This document shows, one piece after another, positions 11,201-21,400 of a stretch of DNA of 64,000 bases. The DNA is from Isoperla grammatica (Eukaryota > Arthropoda > Insecta > Plecoptera > Perlodidae): contig OX246739.1 in NCBI GenBank assembly GCA_945910005.1, forward strand, positions 11,568,292-11,632,291, written 5' to 3'. The notes beneath the pieces were generated by a model. That model searched no databases and had not been told where the DNA came from. It saw only the letters and a list, made by a program, of their open reading frames with translations. Within the stretch, counting starts at the first letter, position 1, and each line of letters opens with the position of its first letter. A program made the translations under genes and the position numbers.

Positions 11201-14200
11201 ATGTCCCCCATTGAGTCCATCGCACTCAGAGTGAACAGATATTCTTGACAGTATCTGGAAGAGACAAATAATGGAATTGTATTTTGCCACCAGAGTTTTT
11301 GGCATTATTTCACTGAACTCAGTTCGAATATTAACAGCAAGATTTAATTGCAAATGAATGACTGTTTTAATATTAAGATAAAGTAAAGTAGTTTGAATGT
11401 AGTGTGGCGAGTTGATTCTCACCGTGTCCAGCAGTGTTTGTCGTAGAACTGCTTGACTGTCATGCTGTCCCACTCCTTAGCACGGGGCGCCTCCCACGGA
11501 TTGTCTACAGGAACCTCCCTGCACATCTTCTCCAGGCGTCGCACCATCAATGTCAAGTCCAACGCGGCGAGAGGGTTACTGCGCCACAGTTTGGGCAACA
11601 CATCGCCAAGCAAATATCTGTTCCCCTAGAAAATTATATTGTTCATAGGAATTGGTTTTAAATTATATATATTGTAACAGGCCAATTTTGGAACCGCATT
11701 TAGTCACGTATACTACAATTTGGTACTCGACTATATCTAAGTCATACGACTTATATTGCGTTAAAGCAACATAGTTACACAGGTAAGACATTTCTGTAAG
11801 ACCACTGACAGTTTGGTTCAAAAATATTATTGAAACCTACGTATTTACTTCCGATTGCTTGCATTTATATTTTGTCCCACGTAAGTAATTTACATGCAGA
11901 CAGCAGAGTCAATTTAAATGGCTTAGGGTTTTTTCACCCAACATTATTTTGTATTGAATGGTTTAAAAATGAATTTTGAAAACTAAAACTTTAGTACAGA
12001 AGGAATGTGTAATTTTAATAAATAATATATATAATTTTTGTAAAGATCAGGGACTACGACGGACTAAGTTTTGGCTACTAGTTGGCTACTTCCAACTTTT
12101 GAAACTACGTGTTAAAAAATACGTGTTACGTGCAACGTTTTATAAACGTGTCAGCAAGGGAAAACAATCTGAAAATTATGCCAATAAAATAGTGGATATC
12201 GTACCCTACATTGGAGGATGCTTTCAAACTTGTCAGAGCACTCGTACGTGGTCAATCCAAGCTCTTTGCACAAGTCCATGACGTGTCTCTGATTAGATCC
12301 AATGAACTCAGCGCCGAGGTCAGCCCAACAGAAGTTCGGTTCTCCTTCGTTAGGGGTCAACGTTTGAACCCTGCCGCCCACTCTATCGGTCGCCTCGAGA
12401 ACCAAAACCTTCAAACCTTGTTGGCGCAATGTTCGGGCCGCGGCTAGTCCTGGAGGTGGAAGCCATTCATATATTTATCAATTATTATTAATATAATATA
12501 TCGAAATATATAACTAAGAAAACGCCAAATGAGAACCGAGTGGAAAGATGAGCGATCTTTTACAATGTATCAAATGCTTGATTTCAATTATTGTTGTAAA
12601 CACATCGCATATTCTTCAACAACAACGTTCTCTTATGTAAAGATTATAAATACGTAGGCGTATGGACAATAGACATTGACAAACATCGTAAGCTATATCC
12701 GTCAAACAATGTTTTCTTTATATCTTTATTTTATCATGTTTTTCCAGGCGTATAATGAAATAATCGTGTCATAATCCATAGCGAGACGTATTTCAGAACG
12801 GAAATATCTAATACCAGAAGCTAATCATGTGTATGACCATTGGATATTTCAAACCCAATGGTATGACGTATTAATTAAGTTTTTTTCACATTACTTGTGA
12901 TTTCTGTCTTCAAGCATTCAAAATTTGACCGCAGGTGTTCGCAATGTCCAATCACTGATTCATATGTTTCGTATTTGAAATATCGATCGTTGATTGGTTA
13001 TCGCTCACTCGTCGATGGTGTTTGGAGCCTACAGGGTTGGTTTAGTCACTTTTAATTAAAGTCCCCCACTGCAAATCAGTTTAGTTCCTGAGTGGGTAGA
13101 CTCTAAATGTGAATTTATTTATTTATTTAATCAATGATACTCATATAAGACCCATTATAGTTATTAGGGAAACAGGTTACGACTATTTCAAATTACACGG
13201 GAAAGGAACGTAGTAAAATATGATTACAAGTAATTACACCGTTACTTTACGTTAAACATTACGCCAATGCCTATATAGTATGTTACATTAATTGTATCTG
13301 ACTAACAGTAAGATCATGTTATGGTAGAATATGAGGTTGGCTATATCGACATCGTTTAATCAAGCCCAATGCACCGTTTGATACACTGTATTGTATCGCT
13401 TATTAGTTATTCGTTCCTAATGCTATCATATTTTATCGCGTTTTTTCAAACGTTATTTGAAATAATCGTAAACTATTTTTATGGCGTTAATACTAGACGG
13501 AAATAAGTAAGGTCAGTGTATTTCCAGACTGATCAGTATACTTAATTGTAACGTAACAATGTAACACAAATTGAAGTCTTTATAATTTGCATTACATCAT
13601 AGAAAACGTAATTTTAACATAATATGCCACTGAACCGCACTGAGTGCGTATTCAACAATTAGAAAAACAATGCACAACAATCAAATAGAGGGCACCAGTG
13701 CGTACTAAGTACAGTCCATTGGAAAACACCATAATAGTATTGTATATTTTTACACAATTCGGTGTCATGTCTCTGTACTTTTAAGCTGAAAATGTCATGA
13801 AATGTATATATTCCATTGGCCACTCCTGTACAAAGACTCTATAAACGATTGTGCAAAAGTATCATCAAATTCGACAAAGAAGTTTCCCATAGTTATCTTT
13901 ATCGACTCTGGTATCATCATGAGCTATCTGATGATGGTGGCTATACACTTCTACAAATATAAAGGCGTTGACAAATCATCCTCAAATAAAATGTTTTACA
14001 TTCTTTACACATAATTATCAATTTCTTAAATATTGAAATAATTCTTTAAAGCAATTTGAAACCTAATATTACTTTAAAATTGATATTTACACTGAAACAT
14101 GGTATGGCCGGCATCATTGTTTATGATATAGTTATGAAGATAGATTTTGAACCTAGTGGTTTTAGGTCAAACTCAAAAGTCATACGAAAGTGATCATGCT

Positions 14201-14852
14201 GTAACTTATCATTTTGAGAATAGCGTCGTGGCAAATATTACTTTGGCCGCTGTTTGCGTCGCGAGATAGCTCGGTAGCAGTCCTCCTGATGAAACCATCC
14301 TTGTGTGGCTGTACGATACACATAAACCAAAACACTGAACACGCCTAACATTTCATATAAAAACTGACAACTACATTTCTGCAATAACATCTCAAGCAAA
14401 ATTTTATAATTTAGCCTATATTTTTGCAGAGTAAAAATAATATACCCAATTAGATATACCCACAATGGCAAAGTAAAGAAATAAAGAAAATGCATTTACA
14501 ACAAACATGTAAGGTGCTACAGACTGAATCGGCCTTGTTGATTCTGGCATTTGTCCGCATATGCTCGCACTGTCCAATCACTGATTCATACGTTTCGTAT
14601 TTGAAATATCGATCTTTGATTGGTTATCGCTCACTCGTCGATGGTGTTCGGAGCCTACAGGGTTGGTTTAGTCACTTTAAATTAAAGTCCCCCACTGCAA
14701 ATCAGTTTAGTTACTGAGTGGGTAGACTCTTAATGTGAATTTTTTAAAATTTATTTAGACCACTTTACCCTAAACACCCTAGATCTAGTTGTGAGGGAAT
14801 GTTGCTCACCGCTCAGGCCAGCCCCCACCACGATCACATCTGTCTCTCCCAT
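6894..14852 (-). CDS. Monoamine-oxidase-like flavin amine oxidase, 507 aa, nine exons
   Basis: Exons in coding order: 14852-14810, 12449-12205, 11625-11423, 11254-11058, 10661-10534, 10322-10199, 8678-8461, 7797-7588 and 7049-6894. Their phases close exactly to 507 codons plus TAA, near the usual 520-527 aa of animal MAO. The protein shows the FAD dinucleotide motif VIVVGAGLSG (residues 6-15), EATDRVGGRVQT (33-44), LGAEFIG (59-65), the conserved flavin-side lysine K299 in MGLVMKC, FLAGTETATHW (429-439), and a C-terminal tail anchor (about 485-507) after the basic KYKYTKSK. By family knowledge it would oxidatively deaminate amines at the mitochondrial outer membrane. Two family hallmarks differ: the FAD-linking Cys of SGGCY is absent (TGGYSCYY, 401-408), and the second cage Tyr is Asn442. 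It could therefore be a MAO-like enzyme with altered substrate range. Confidence 0.93.
7588..7797 (-). CDS. Amine oxidase exon 8 (flavin attachment region)
   Basis: Acceptor tgtctgtcag. Encodes PVHFVYKTWPASDMTGGYSC, YYTPGVLSLFG, RVFLAGTETATHW and GQRAARE. The donor that keeps frame with exon 9 is the weak gttggt after GAG (7587). A better-looking gtaaac four bases further (7583) would shift frame. Reading through the intron ends after ten residues at 7555. Confidence 0.88.
7840..8240. repeat. (AGT)n then (TTTC)n microsatellites
   Basis: AGT/GGT repeats at 7842-8060 and TTTC at 8151-8240, both in intron 7 of the amine oxidase. Poly-Val, poly-Leu and FFLS frames are low-complexity artefacts. 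Confidence 0.95.
8461..8678 (-). CDS. Amine oxidase exon 7
   Basis: Acceptor atttcttgcag; donor gtgaga in phase 0. Encodes FNGVKDCSDGLNVVGFVIED and, after a Lys-rich stretch, MTDQMKQEAVCRSLSKFYVS. This region is less conserved than the rest: the MAO motif DDTKPDG is replaced by DNKSDKTDS. Confidence 0.9.
9000..9990 (+). pseudogene. Decayed non-LTR retrotransposon reverse transcriptase
   Basis: Broken frames still read as LINE-type RT pieces in order: a DNIPSRVLKMCSTKTLPTSL-like block near 9440, AIDDALDCGTSKQVDVLTLDF near 9705-9770, and TSGVPQGFVLGPLFF-like sequence near 9895-9945, close to the SGVPQGSVLGP signature of Jockey/CR1-type elements. Frameshifts and stops separate them. It sits in intron 6 of the amine oxidase, in the opposite orientation. 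Confidence 0.65.
10199..10322 (-). CDS. Amine oxidase exon 6 (active-site lysine)
   Basis: Acceptor gccgacag; donor gtaagc in phase 1. Encodes IKINFDPPLP, then SLMGLVMKCFVYYREPFWER. K299 aligns with the flavin-N5 lysine of MAO (K305 in MAO-A, K296 in MAO-B). Confidence 0.92.
10534..10661 (-). CDS. Amine oxidase exon 5
   Basis: Acceptor gttttgcag; donor gtaaat in phase 0. Encodes SVILRKPVASIKHSEDKVMA then KFLIIATPPVTQ, corresponding to the ...VI.A.PP... strand of MAO. Confidence 0.92.
11058..11254 (-). CDS. Amine oxidase exon 4
   Basis: Acceptor ctcttccag; donor gtgagt in phase 1. Encodes YCQEYLFTLSAMDSMGDMSL, then LWDMRHANG and EGTGEFKIEGGAQQIADKLA, the substrate-domain segment with the GG.Q.I motif. 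Confidence 0.93.
11423..11625 (-). CDS. Amine oxidase exon 3
   Basis: Acceptor tttctag; donor gtgaga in phase 2. Encodes GNRYLLGDVLPKLW, then MCREVPVDNPWEAPRAKEWD and KHCWT, matching the MAO region with PWEA..A..WD.MT.... Confidence 0.93.
12205..12449 (-). CDS. Amine oxidase exon 2 (FAD-binding core)
   Basis: Acceptor cacctccag; donor gtacga. Encodes LAAARTLRQQGLKVLVLEAT, DRVGGRVQTL and LGAEFIGSNQRH, ending CR in phase 0. A donor one base upstream would break the frame into exon 3. Confidence 0.93.
12925..13122 (+). repeat. Dispersed repeat family A, copy 1
   Basis: Shares ggttatcgctcactcgtc, gagcctacagggttggttta and gtgggtagactct with copies at 14520, 21672 and 30013. Ends in a TTTA run. 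Lies in intron 1 of the amine oxidase, opposite strand. Confidence 0.85.
14520..14756 (+). repeat. Dispersed repeat family A, copy 2
   Basis: Longer than copy 1 at the 5' side (gaatcggccttgttgattct). Its 3' end lies about 55 bp from the donor of amine oxidase exon 1. Confidence 0.85.
14810..14852 (-). CDS. Amine oxidase exon 1 (start codon)
   Basis: ATG at 14852 begins MGETDVIVVGAGLS; donor gtgagc follows 14810 in phase 1. Splitting inside the GxGxxG motif (G15) is confirmed by the first GA of exon 2. No other ATG lies close upstream in frame. Confidence 0.9.
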
Positions 14853-16571
14853 GTCTGTACTGCGTCTGTGTTACTGCTGTACTAGGCTTGTACTAGCAAG
14901 TATTGCCAGTTACACCCGCGCATCCATGTAATTTTTACCTTTTTCCCATTTTTTTTCCATTTCCACATTTTTACCCCACACTTACTTTTTACCGCCGTAA
15001 TCAACGGAAAACCATTTAACCATTTAATAACTTTAGATTTGTGGTTTGTAATGGCTTGTATTGAGTCTAATCTATAGGCGTGGGTATAATAAGCTATTTC
15101 CAGCACGACATGAATCGGTCTGGTTTGGTATTATATACTTTTTAATAATTAATAATAATAATAGTTCCTTATCTAACAAGCTAAGAAACATGTTGCATTC
15201 AGCGTTTGACATAATAATAATAGGCATAATATAACATTTGAATCCCTCGTTTTGTTTACCGTGCTAATTCTTATGCCCTAACAACAATTGTCGGCATCGT
15301 GATCGTAATCGTTATGGGGATCGCAATCGTACATTCACTCATGCAAAATCATTACGATTTCGACCTTTTGCGGTAAGCGTGTTCTGCTGAAAAACTTGAC
15401 ATAAATGAAATTTGGTATGATTGTAGCTCAAAATATATAAATCAAGAATTATGTACGTGTACATTTTGATTAGCATCGTTGAAAAACAATTTTTTAGAAA
15501 ACTAAACAAATTCTGTTTTTTATTTTTCATTTTACAAATTCGTAAAACGTCATAATCGTTATTATTTTTCTGTTTAGTGTGCTATAGTTTTTTATTGTAT
15601 ACGCATCGTTGCAAGTAGGTAATTATACATTCTTAACTATGTGAAATCTTAGAAACGGATGTTCGCAGACGACAACGCCAAACGCCAATTGCTAAACATT
15701 TCCGTCATATGAAGAACATTTTTGTTATTGTTATATCAGCAGCGTTTATTTAATTTGACCTATAATAATAAACGCGGTAAAAATCTGTCCAAACACAGTT
15801 ATACGGATGTAATGTAATACACCAATATTGGTTGATCTAAGCGTCATAAGATCTCTTGAGATCTCTCATATTGAGATCTCTCATATTCTCTCATATCTCA
15901 TCTCGCAATGCGACCGCAAGAGTTCTGAGAACGTCAATTAACACACTTCGCAAGTTGAACTAGGTAGTGCTTTTAATACGCAGCCGTGGTATTGAGTTAC
16001 AGTTGCTTTAACAAGGCCAAAGACGATCATCAAATTTCTTTTTTTTTCTGTTTAGCATTTAGTTGACCACCAAAATGAAATTTCTTTAACATTTTTTTTG
16101 TTCGTGGAAAAATCGACGTTAATTGTGCAACATTTTGTAAAATGCAAAATCATACCACGGTTAACACGTAATTCTCTATGCAGCATTAACTTGGCACGTC
16201 AATATAAAAATAAAGAAACTTTTTAATAATTTTCACTTTTCCAAAAATGTGCATATGCGCAGCAAAACTACAGTTAAAACACCTATGAATTCGCGGGGGG
16301 TTACATACGTTAATTTACTCGGAATACCCCACCTGTACTGGGTATGATGTCAAACTTGTGTTGGCTGACAGCGTCAATGTGCAAGGTCAATGAAGAAACA
16401 AAACCGAAGCTACCTTCATACTTCTTAACACAATTAGTAACTAATTAATGTTGATGGATTCTCGAACCTTCTCAGTTACAAGAGTGACAATAACGAGTTG
16501 AGAAGTGTTCTAAGGAGACACTCGTGAAGAAAAGTGAACAAGATTAGTCTCTGTTCTTTCACAAGTAGTTA

Positions 16572-16589
16572 ATGGCAGCCAAACTTAAG
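16572..16589 (+). other. Possible short 5' exon, ATG followed by a strong donor
   Basis: ATG GCA GCC AAA CTT AAG then gtaaga. The donor is strong, but joining this ATG to the 18374 exon in frame was not found. It could instead be a 5' UTR exon of the SLC6 gene or a chance match. Confidence 0.2.
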
Positions 16590-17699
16590 GTAAGACGTAG
16601 AAGATAAATTTAGGTTTTACCTTGGAGTATTTTCTTATTTTTGTTTGAACTCTTTCAAAACAAAAATCGATCAGTTTAATCAATTATTTCGAAATACCTA
16701 CTTTGGAATGTTTAGACTCCTGTATTAATAGCAAAAAGACATTTGTATGTATGTACACTCACTCGTTATAGTAAATCAAGGATCGGACTGAGCAATGAAC
16801 ATGTCTTTACTGTTCCACTGCACTCAATATTTTATTTCTCTGTTCAATTTTATTTTCACGTTGATGAGGAATGGAGTTTGTACAGAATATCAAGATACGT
16901 AAACAGTTATAGCACTATCTTGATTATTTGTTGTTTTACGACGTACTCGACAACTATGATCATACGTGATGTCGGGGGATGTTTGAGGGAAGGGACAAGT
17001 AGGAGATAAAGGGGACGAAAGGATCTAACTAAACTACCTAAATTAACGTTTTTTTTATTGACATGTGAGAACACTTCAAGATATTATAAAGGTTATTCCA
17101 ATACGCTTGGTTTGGTTTTGTATAATGTAAACAATTAATTTAAAAACTGCAAAATATTGTGATTGTTCAGATTGTAGTTAAAAAATTAATTGCAGAACAA
17201 AATCTTAACAATAACAATCTTTGTAAGTTTTGTAATGTATAATGTTTCTTTATTTAAGGTTTGAGTTTTCACTCTTTATAACCTAAATTTACATGTTACA
17301 TTTTGAAATTCACTTGGTTTCTTTATTATTCTAGTACTAATCTAATGCATATTAACTAACTGTAGTATAACAAACTCAACACACTCAACTCAACAAATTC
17401 AAATTCATTGTTTAGCTGAGCCAAAATCAAGTCCAGTTACTGAATCACATTTCCAACATATAAAAGCGTTCTCATGTAAGATTCAATAAAATACAGTTAA
17501 TTTTATGTTGTTTCATATTGCGTCCAGATGAGTTTATTCTCCGCTATTAATCAGTGGTGTAAGGTATTAACCCCTCCCTTCACGAGGGATGAGGTGTTGC
17601 TACAAGGTCACACGTGTCAGAATGGTCCAGATGATGCGCTATGTACATAATCGTCTGGCTACTCTACATAGTTGTACAACATAGAATTACTATTGATCT

Positions 17700-17860
17700 G
17701 TCGTGTAGCCGTAGCCATGCAGCCTGCCTGCTCTGAGAGACGGGACGGGCGATCCCGCTAGGTAGCGCTGGAGAGCTAGACAAACCTCAGTGGTGTTCAG
17801 AGCGCGACGCAAGAAGGAGGGATTCACCGGTGCGAACATCCCCCCTTCGAAAAACACACT
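17700..17860 (+). promoter_or_regulatory. GC-rich block, candidate SLC6 promoter or 5' UTR exon
   Basis: A local rise in GC (gagagacgggacgggcgatc; agagcgcgacgcaagaagg) in an AT-rich spacer, 0.5 kb upstream of the first SLC6 coding exon. Position and composition are the only support. Confidence 0.25.
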
Positions 17861-18324
17861 CATTCCAATTTAACACGCTCAAGAATTTAATCGTTTTGAG
17901 CTTTCATTTTTGTTGAACTTTTGCTCACCATGCTGTCATTCCCTAATCACGCTCAAATATCTTGCGTTCTCGCTTTCCTTCGTGATTGATGTTTAATATA
18001 AAATAAATGTTGCCGTTATTTGTTTTAAATTGATGTAAGGTTTAAAGATGTATACATTTTTGCGTGTGAGAACTTATCAAGAATATTTCTTTAAAACAAC
18101 ATACCTGTGATTACTGTAAACACTGTGATTACAATTGCCAAAATAGCGATACTAGTTTAGTAATTAAAATAATAACAAACCAACAATATATATATTTGAA
18201 ATACATGTGTGATATTAGACTTATGAGAGATTGTGATAATTTTTAACCCCGAAAAGTAAAATCCGGTAACTTTCCCGTGAAATTGAAATTTTCGTCGTGT
18301 AATAATTGTTTGGGAAGAGATTCA

Positions 18325-18348
18325 ATGATGTGTGTGCCGGACATCTAA
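18325..18348 (+). promoter_or_regulatory. Short upstream ORF before the SLC6 start codon
   Basis: ATG ATG TGT GTG CCG GAC ATC TAA, 26 nt before the SLC6 ATG at 18374. If transcribed in the 5' UTR it could reduce initiation. Whether it is in the mRNA is unknown. Confidence 0.4.
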
Positions 18349-18373
18349 GCGGGTCAGTAGTCCAGACACTTCC

Positions 18374-18496
18374 ATGGCTCGCAGACTCACTGAGGCCAGA
18401 GGACTAGGTCTGGATCTAGACCGACTGTTCAAAGACGATGAAGTCACAGCGGGGGAAACATCTCGTGTGTCGCGGTTGTACGTAGACACTTCAGAC
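18374..18496 (+). CDS. SLC6 exon 1 (N-terminal cytoplasmic segment)
   Basis: 41 codons ([19 protein letters not shown] ... YVDTSD); donor gtaagt in phase 0. Joins exon 2 at NDDGCSV. The ATG lies in tccatgg, a fair start context. The frame stays open upstream, but only to a non-ATG codon. Confidence 0.8.
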
Positions 18497-21400
18497 GTAA
18501 GTTGCCTCACGTCAAAACAACAACAATAAAAATAAATCGATAAATTGTAGACACATGGGTTTCATTGGCACTGCATGCTGCCGATGTTTAAATTATCTAA
18601 CTTAAATACATGGTAAATATTGAATTATTAAAAAGCAAGTGTAGCAAAAACTTAGAAATTAAATTGTAAAACTGACTGGCGAAACCGGCATTATACGGTT
18701 CAAGTTACAACATTAATAAATTTCCACACATAATTCTGTAAGATTGCATTATATTTATATTGTTCCATCTAATAGCGAAGCTATGTATACAGAAAATAGA
18801 TACTTGCCGTAATGTCACATGCAATTTGAATTAGACAATCAGTTATCTATATGTTTGATTTTGCAATCATAAAATAAAAATACATTATATTATCATCAGC
18901 ATAGTGAATTTTTTAAATCATGTATTTATCTCATTTCGAAGAATTGCGCCCCCCACCCTCCGCGATGCCAATTTTAATACCATTTGTGTAATATATAACT
19001 TATATACTACCAAAATACTGTTGTATCCAATGACACTGACAGTTGAGACTGATTGAAATAAGCAATTTGTATTTTTGTTTCTTCCACTTATTTGTGAAGT
19101 TGTTTATTAGTGATCTCCGGCATTCATTGTCTATCCGATATACTGATCGATATTTCTTGTTAACGTGTGTTGTCCATTGATTCGTAAATTCGATTGACCC
19201 AAAATATAATCTATTGACTAGTAAAGCCATGTTCTGATCGATCCTTGATTTACTTATGTATGCGAGTGTATCTAATACTCCTCATCCATTGTTATTTTGT
19301 TAACGTTACTGAACAAATTATGTAGATGCGTATTTTAATATAATTTGTATTGAATTCAATTTAATAACGAATTCAAATCATGAAAGCTGCAGTGTTATCA
19401 GCATAGAATCGTGATGTTTTAATTGCCAATTAAAACACATGCTATACGATTTTCATTGTTCCCTGGGAGATAACCGGGAATCAGGCGGAGTATTAACATC
19501 AAAGGCGGGGAAATATCTGTTAGTAATTGTATTAGTATTTTTGAACGTTATCTTCATTCGAAAAAAACTTCGTTTCTGTTGTTTGTCGAAGAACATATAT
19601 CTAGTCTTACACTCGCAATAATATTGAGAATTAAGGAGAATTCCCTAGTCAACGTTGGAGCCCTAAAAGACTAGGGAAGATTAACGCTATTATTTTTTAC
19701 TTACCAAAGATAATGGATCTCCATAATCTTCGCTACTACTTTACTTTTATTCATTTACGCGCAGAGCAGGGTGTTCTTACACTGGTTTTTTGAGAGGTGC
19801 AGACATATTGTTATAAGCACAAAACATACAAATATAATGTTATACATGGCGGCTTCTGAATATGTTGTAGTATATGTCGTCAGATACTGATAAGTGGTGC
19901 GTTACTTCATTTCTAAAGCTGTATTTCCACCTATACTCAACAGTCACACCGGCCCAGCGTAAATGTATAACGGCAAAACAGACGGACAAAGCTGCGACTT
20001 TCCAAGCAAATAGTATGACATACATATTTTCTAATTTATACTCGATTTTAGTACATGTCACGTTTCTATTATAATGAAGTGTCGTTGCGTCTGCCTGTGT
20101 GTTTTACCTTGTCCTAGATGAGACTGTCACAAAGGGTTTATGTGAGCTGACCTGACCTAGTTATTGAATACTGAAATCCCTCGTTTGAACCGCACAATTT
20201 GAGGGGACTTAACCTCCCCCTTCCCCTTCCACGTGCATCTTGTTCTTCTTGAAACCCCTCGAATCAAATCCAGGAGCTTCTAGAAATACAAATGAATCAG
20301 CAGATCTTTTTGTGGAAGAAACCCACTGAACTTTTCAAACCATACAATTGACACGGTTATTGTATGGATCATTTACGTTACATATAACTTTGTGGTTGTG
20401 TTTGTTGTAACTGAGTTGCAAGGCAGATCTCGGGCTCAGAAACATGACAGATGAGCGTGTTTACTGTTTCCACTGTCGTCTCGATTAGCACCGTTGCAAA
20501 AATATGAGACGTTAAACCCTAAATATCATCAACGTGATATTGTGCCTTAAACAAAAATCCATTTTTGGAATTTATTGGTAATGGTGTATTATACAAATAC
20601 ACGATAAGGAGTCCTACGTAATTTATATGCGGGACAATTTTTTTAGTGGAACTAACGTACCATTTTTTATTTAACCATATACAAAAGTATTAGAGAGATT
20701 AAAAACTGATATGAATAGAAAAAAGGAGATATCCTGGGACCAACAAATTGAGCCTTTTGCCAAAAGCAGCAAGTTAGCCGAGGCGGGGCAAGTATACACA
20801 AATGTGAAATTGTAAACATGGTTTACACAAAATTAAAAATAGCGTCTGCCATTTTACGTCAGAATATTGAAAGATGTGATTATAATCAAAGGATACATAA
20901 AACAGACTCGTTAGAAGGCTTCACACGTTGTATGAAACAAAAAGCGCTGCTGCAGTTTGCCGAGTTTTTATAAAAAGCTCGCCGCTTTCTGAAGGGCTTA
21001 GCAAGTGGTGTGGCTGCTCTCAAAGCTGCTCTTAAACAGCATGGGTTACATTGAAAACTGGGTCACTGGCAATAGAAACATTATCCCGTCCTTGAAACGT
21101 TCTTCATACGAAATCACTTGGAATTTCCCTGTACGTGTCATTTATTTCTTGTCGTTTTTTAACTTTCTGTACCCGAACGTATGACCGGGGCTCATCAGGG
21201 AATCAATAAAGATACCGAATACCTCAAATAATTTCAATGGCGATGCGGAGAGATTCCGAACTGTCTCGTGGGCGACGGTCGTCAAGACAACAGCGCATCG
21301 CATCGAAACAACGACACGTTCCGCAACGAACAACGACAACGACGAGGCAAACCGTGTCGTTGTATAAAGTAACAGCGTACAACCACTCTCGAATACTGTC

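Larger units (their letters stand above)
14853..18373. other. Divergent intergenic region between amine oxidase and SLC6 gene
   Basis: 3.5 kb between two divergent start codons. It must hold at least the proximal promoters or 5' UTR exons of both. AT-rich for the most part, with a family B fragment near 16930-17020 and a GC-rich block at 17700-17860. I see no dependable TATA or Inr signal. Confidence 0.5.
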
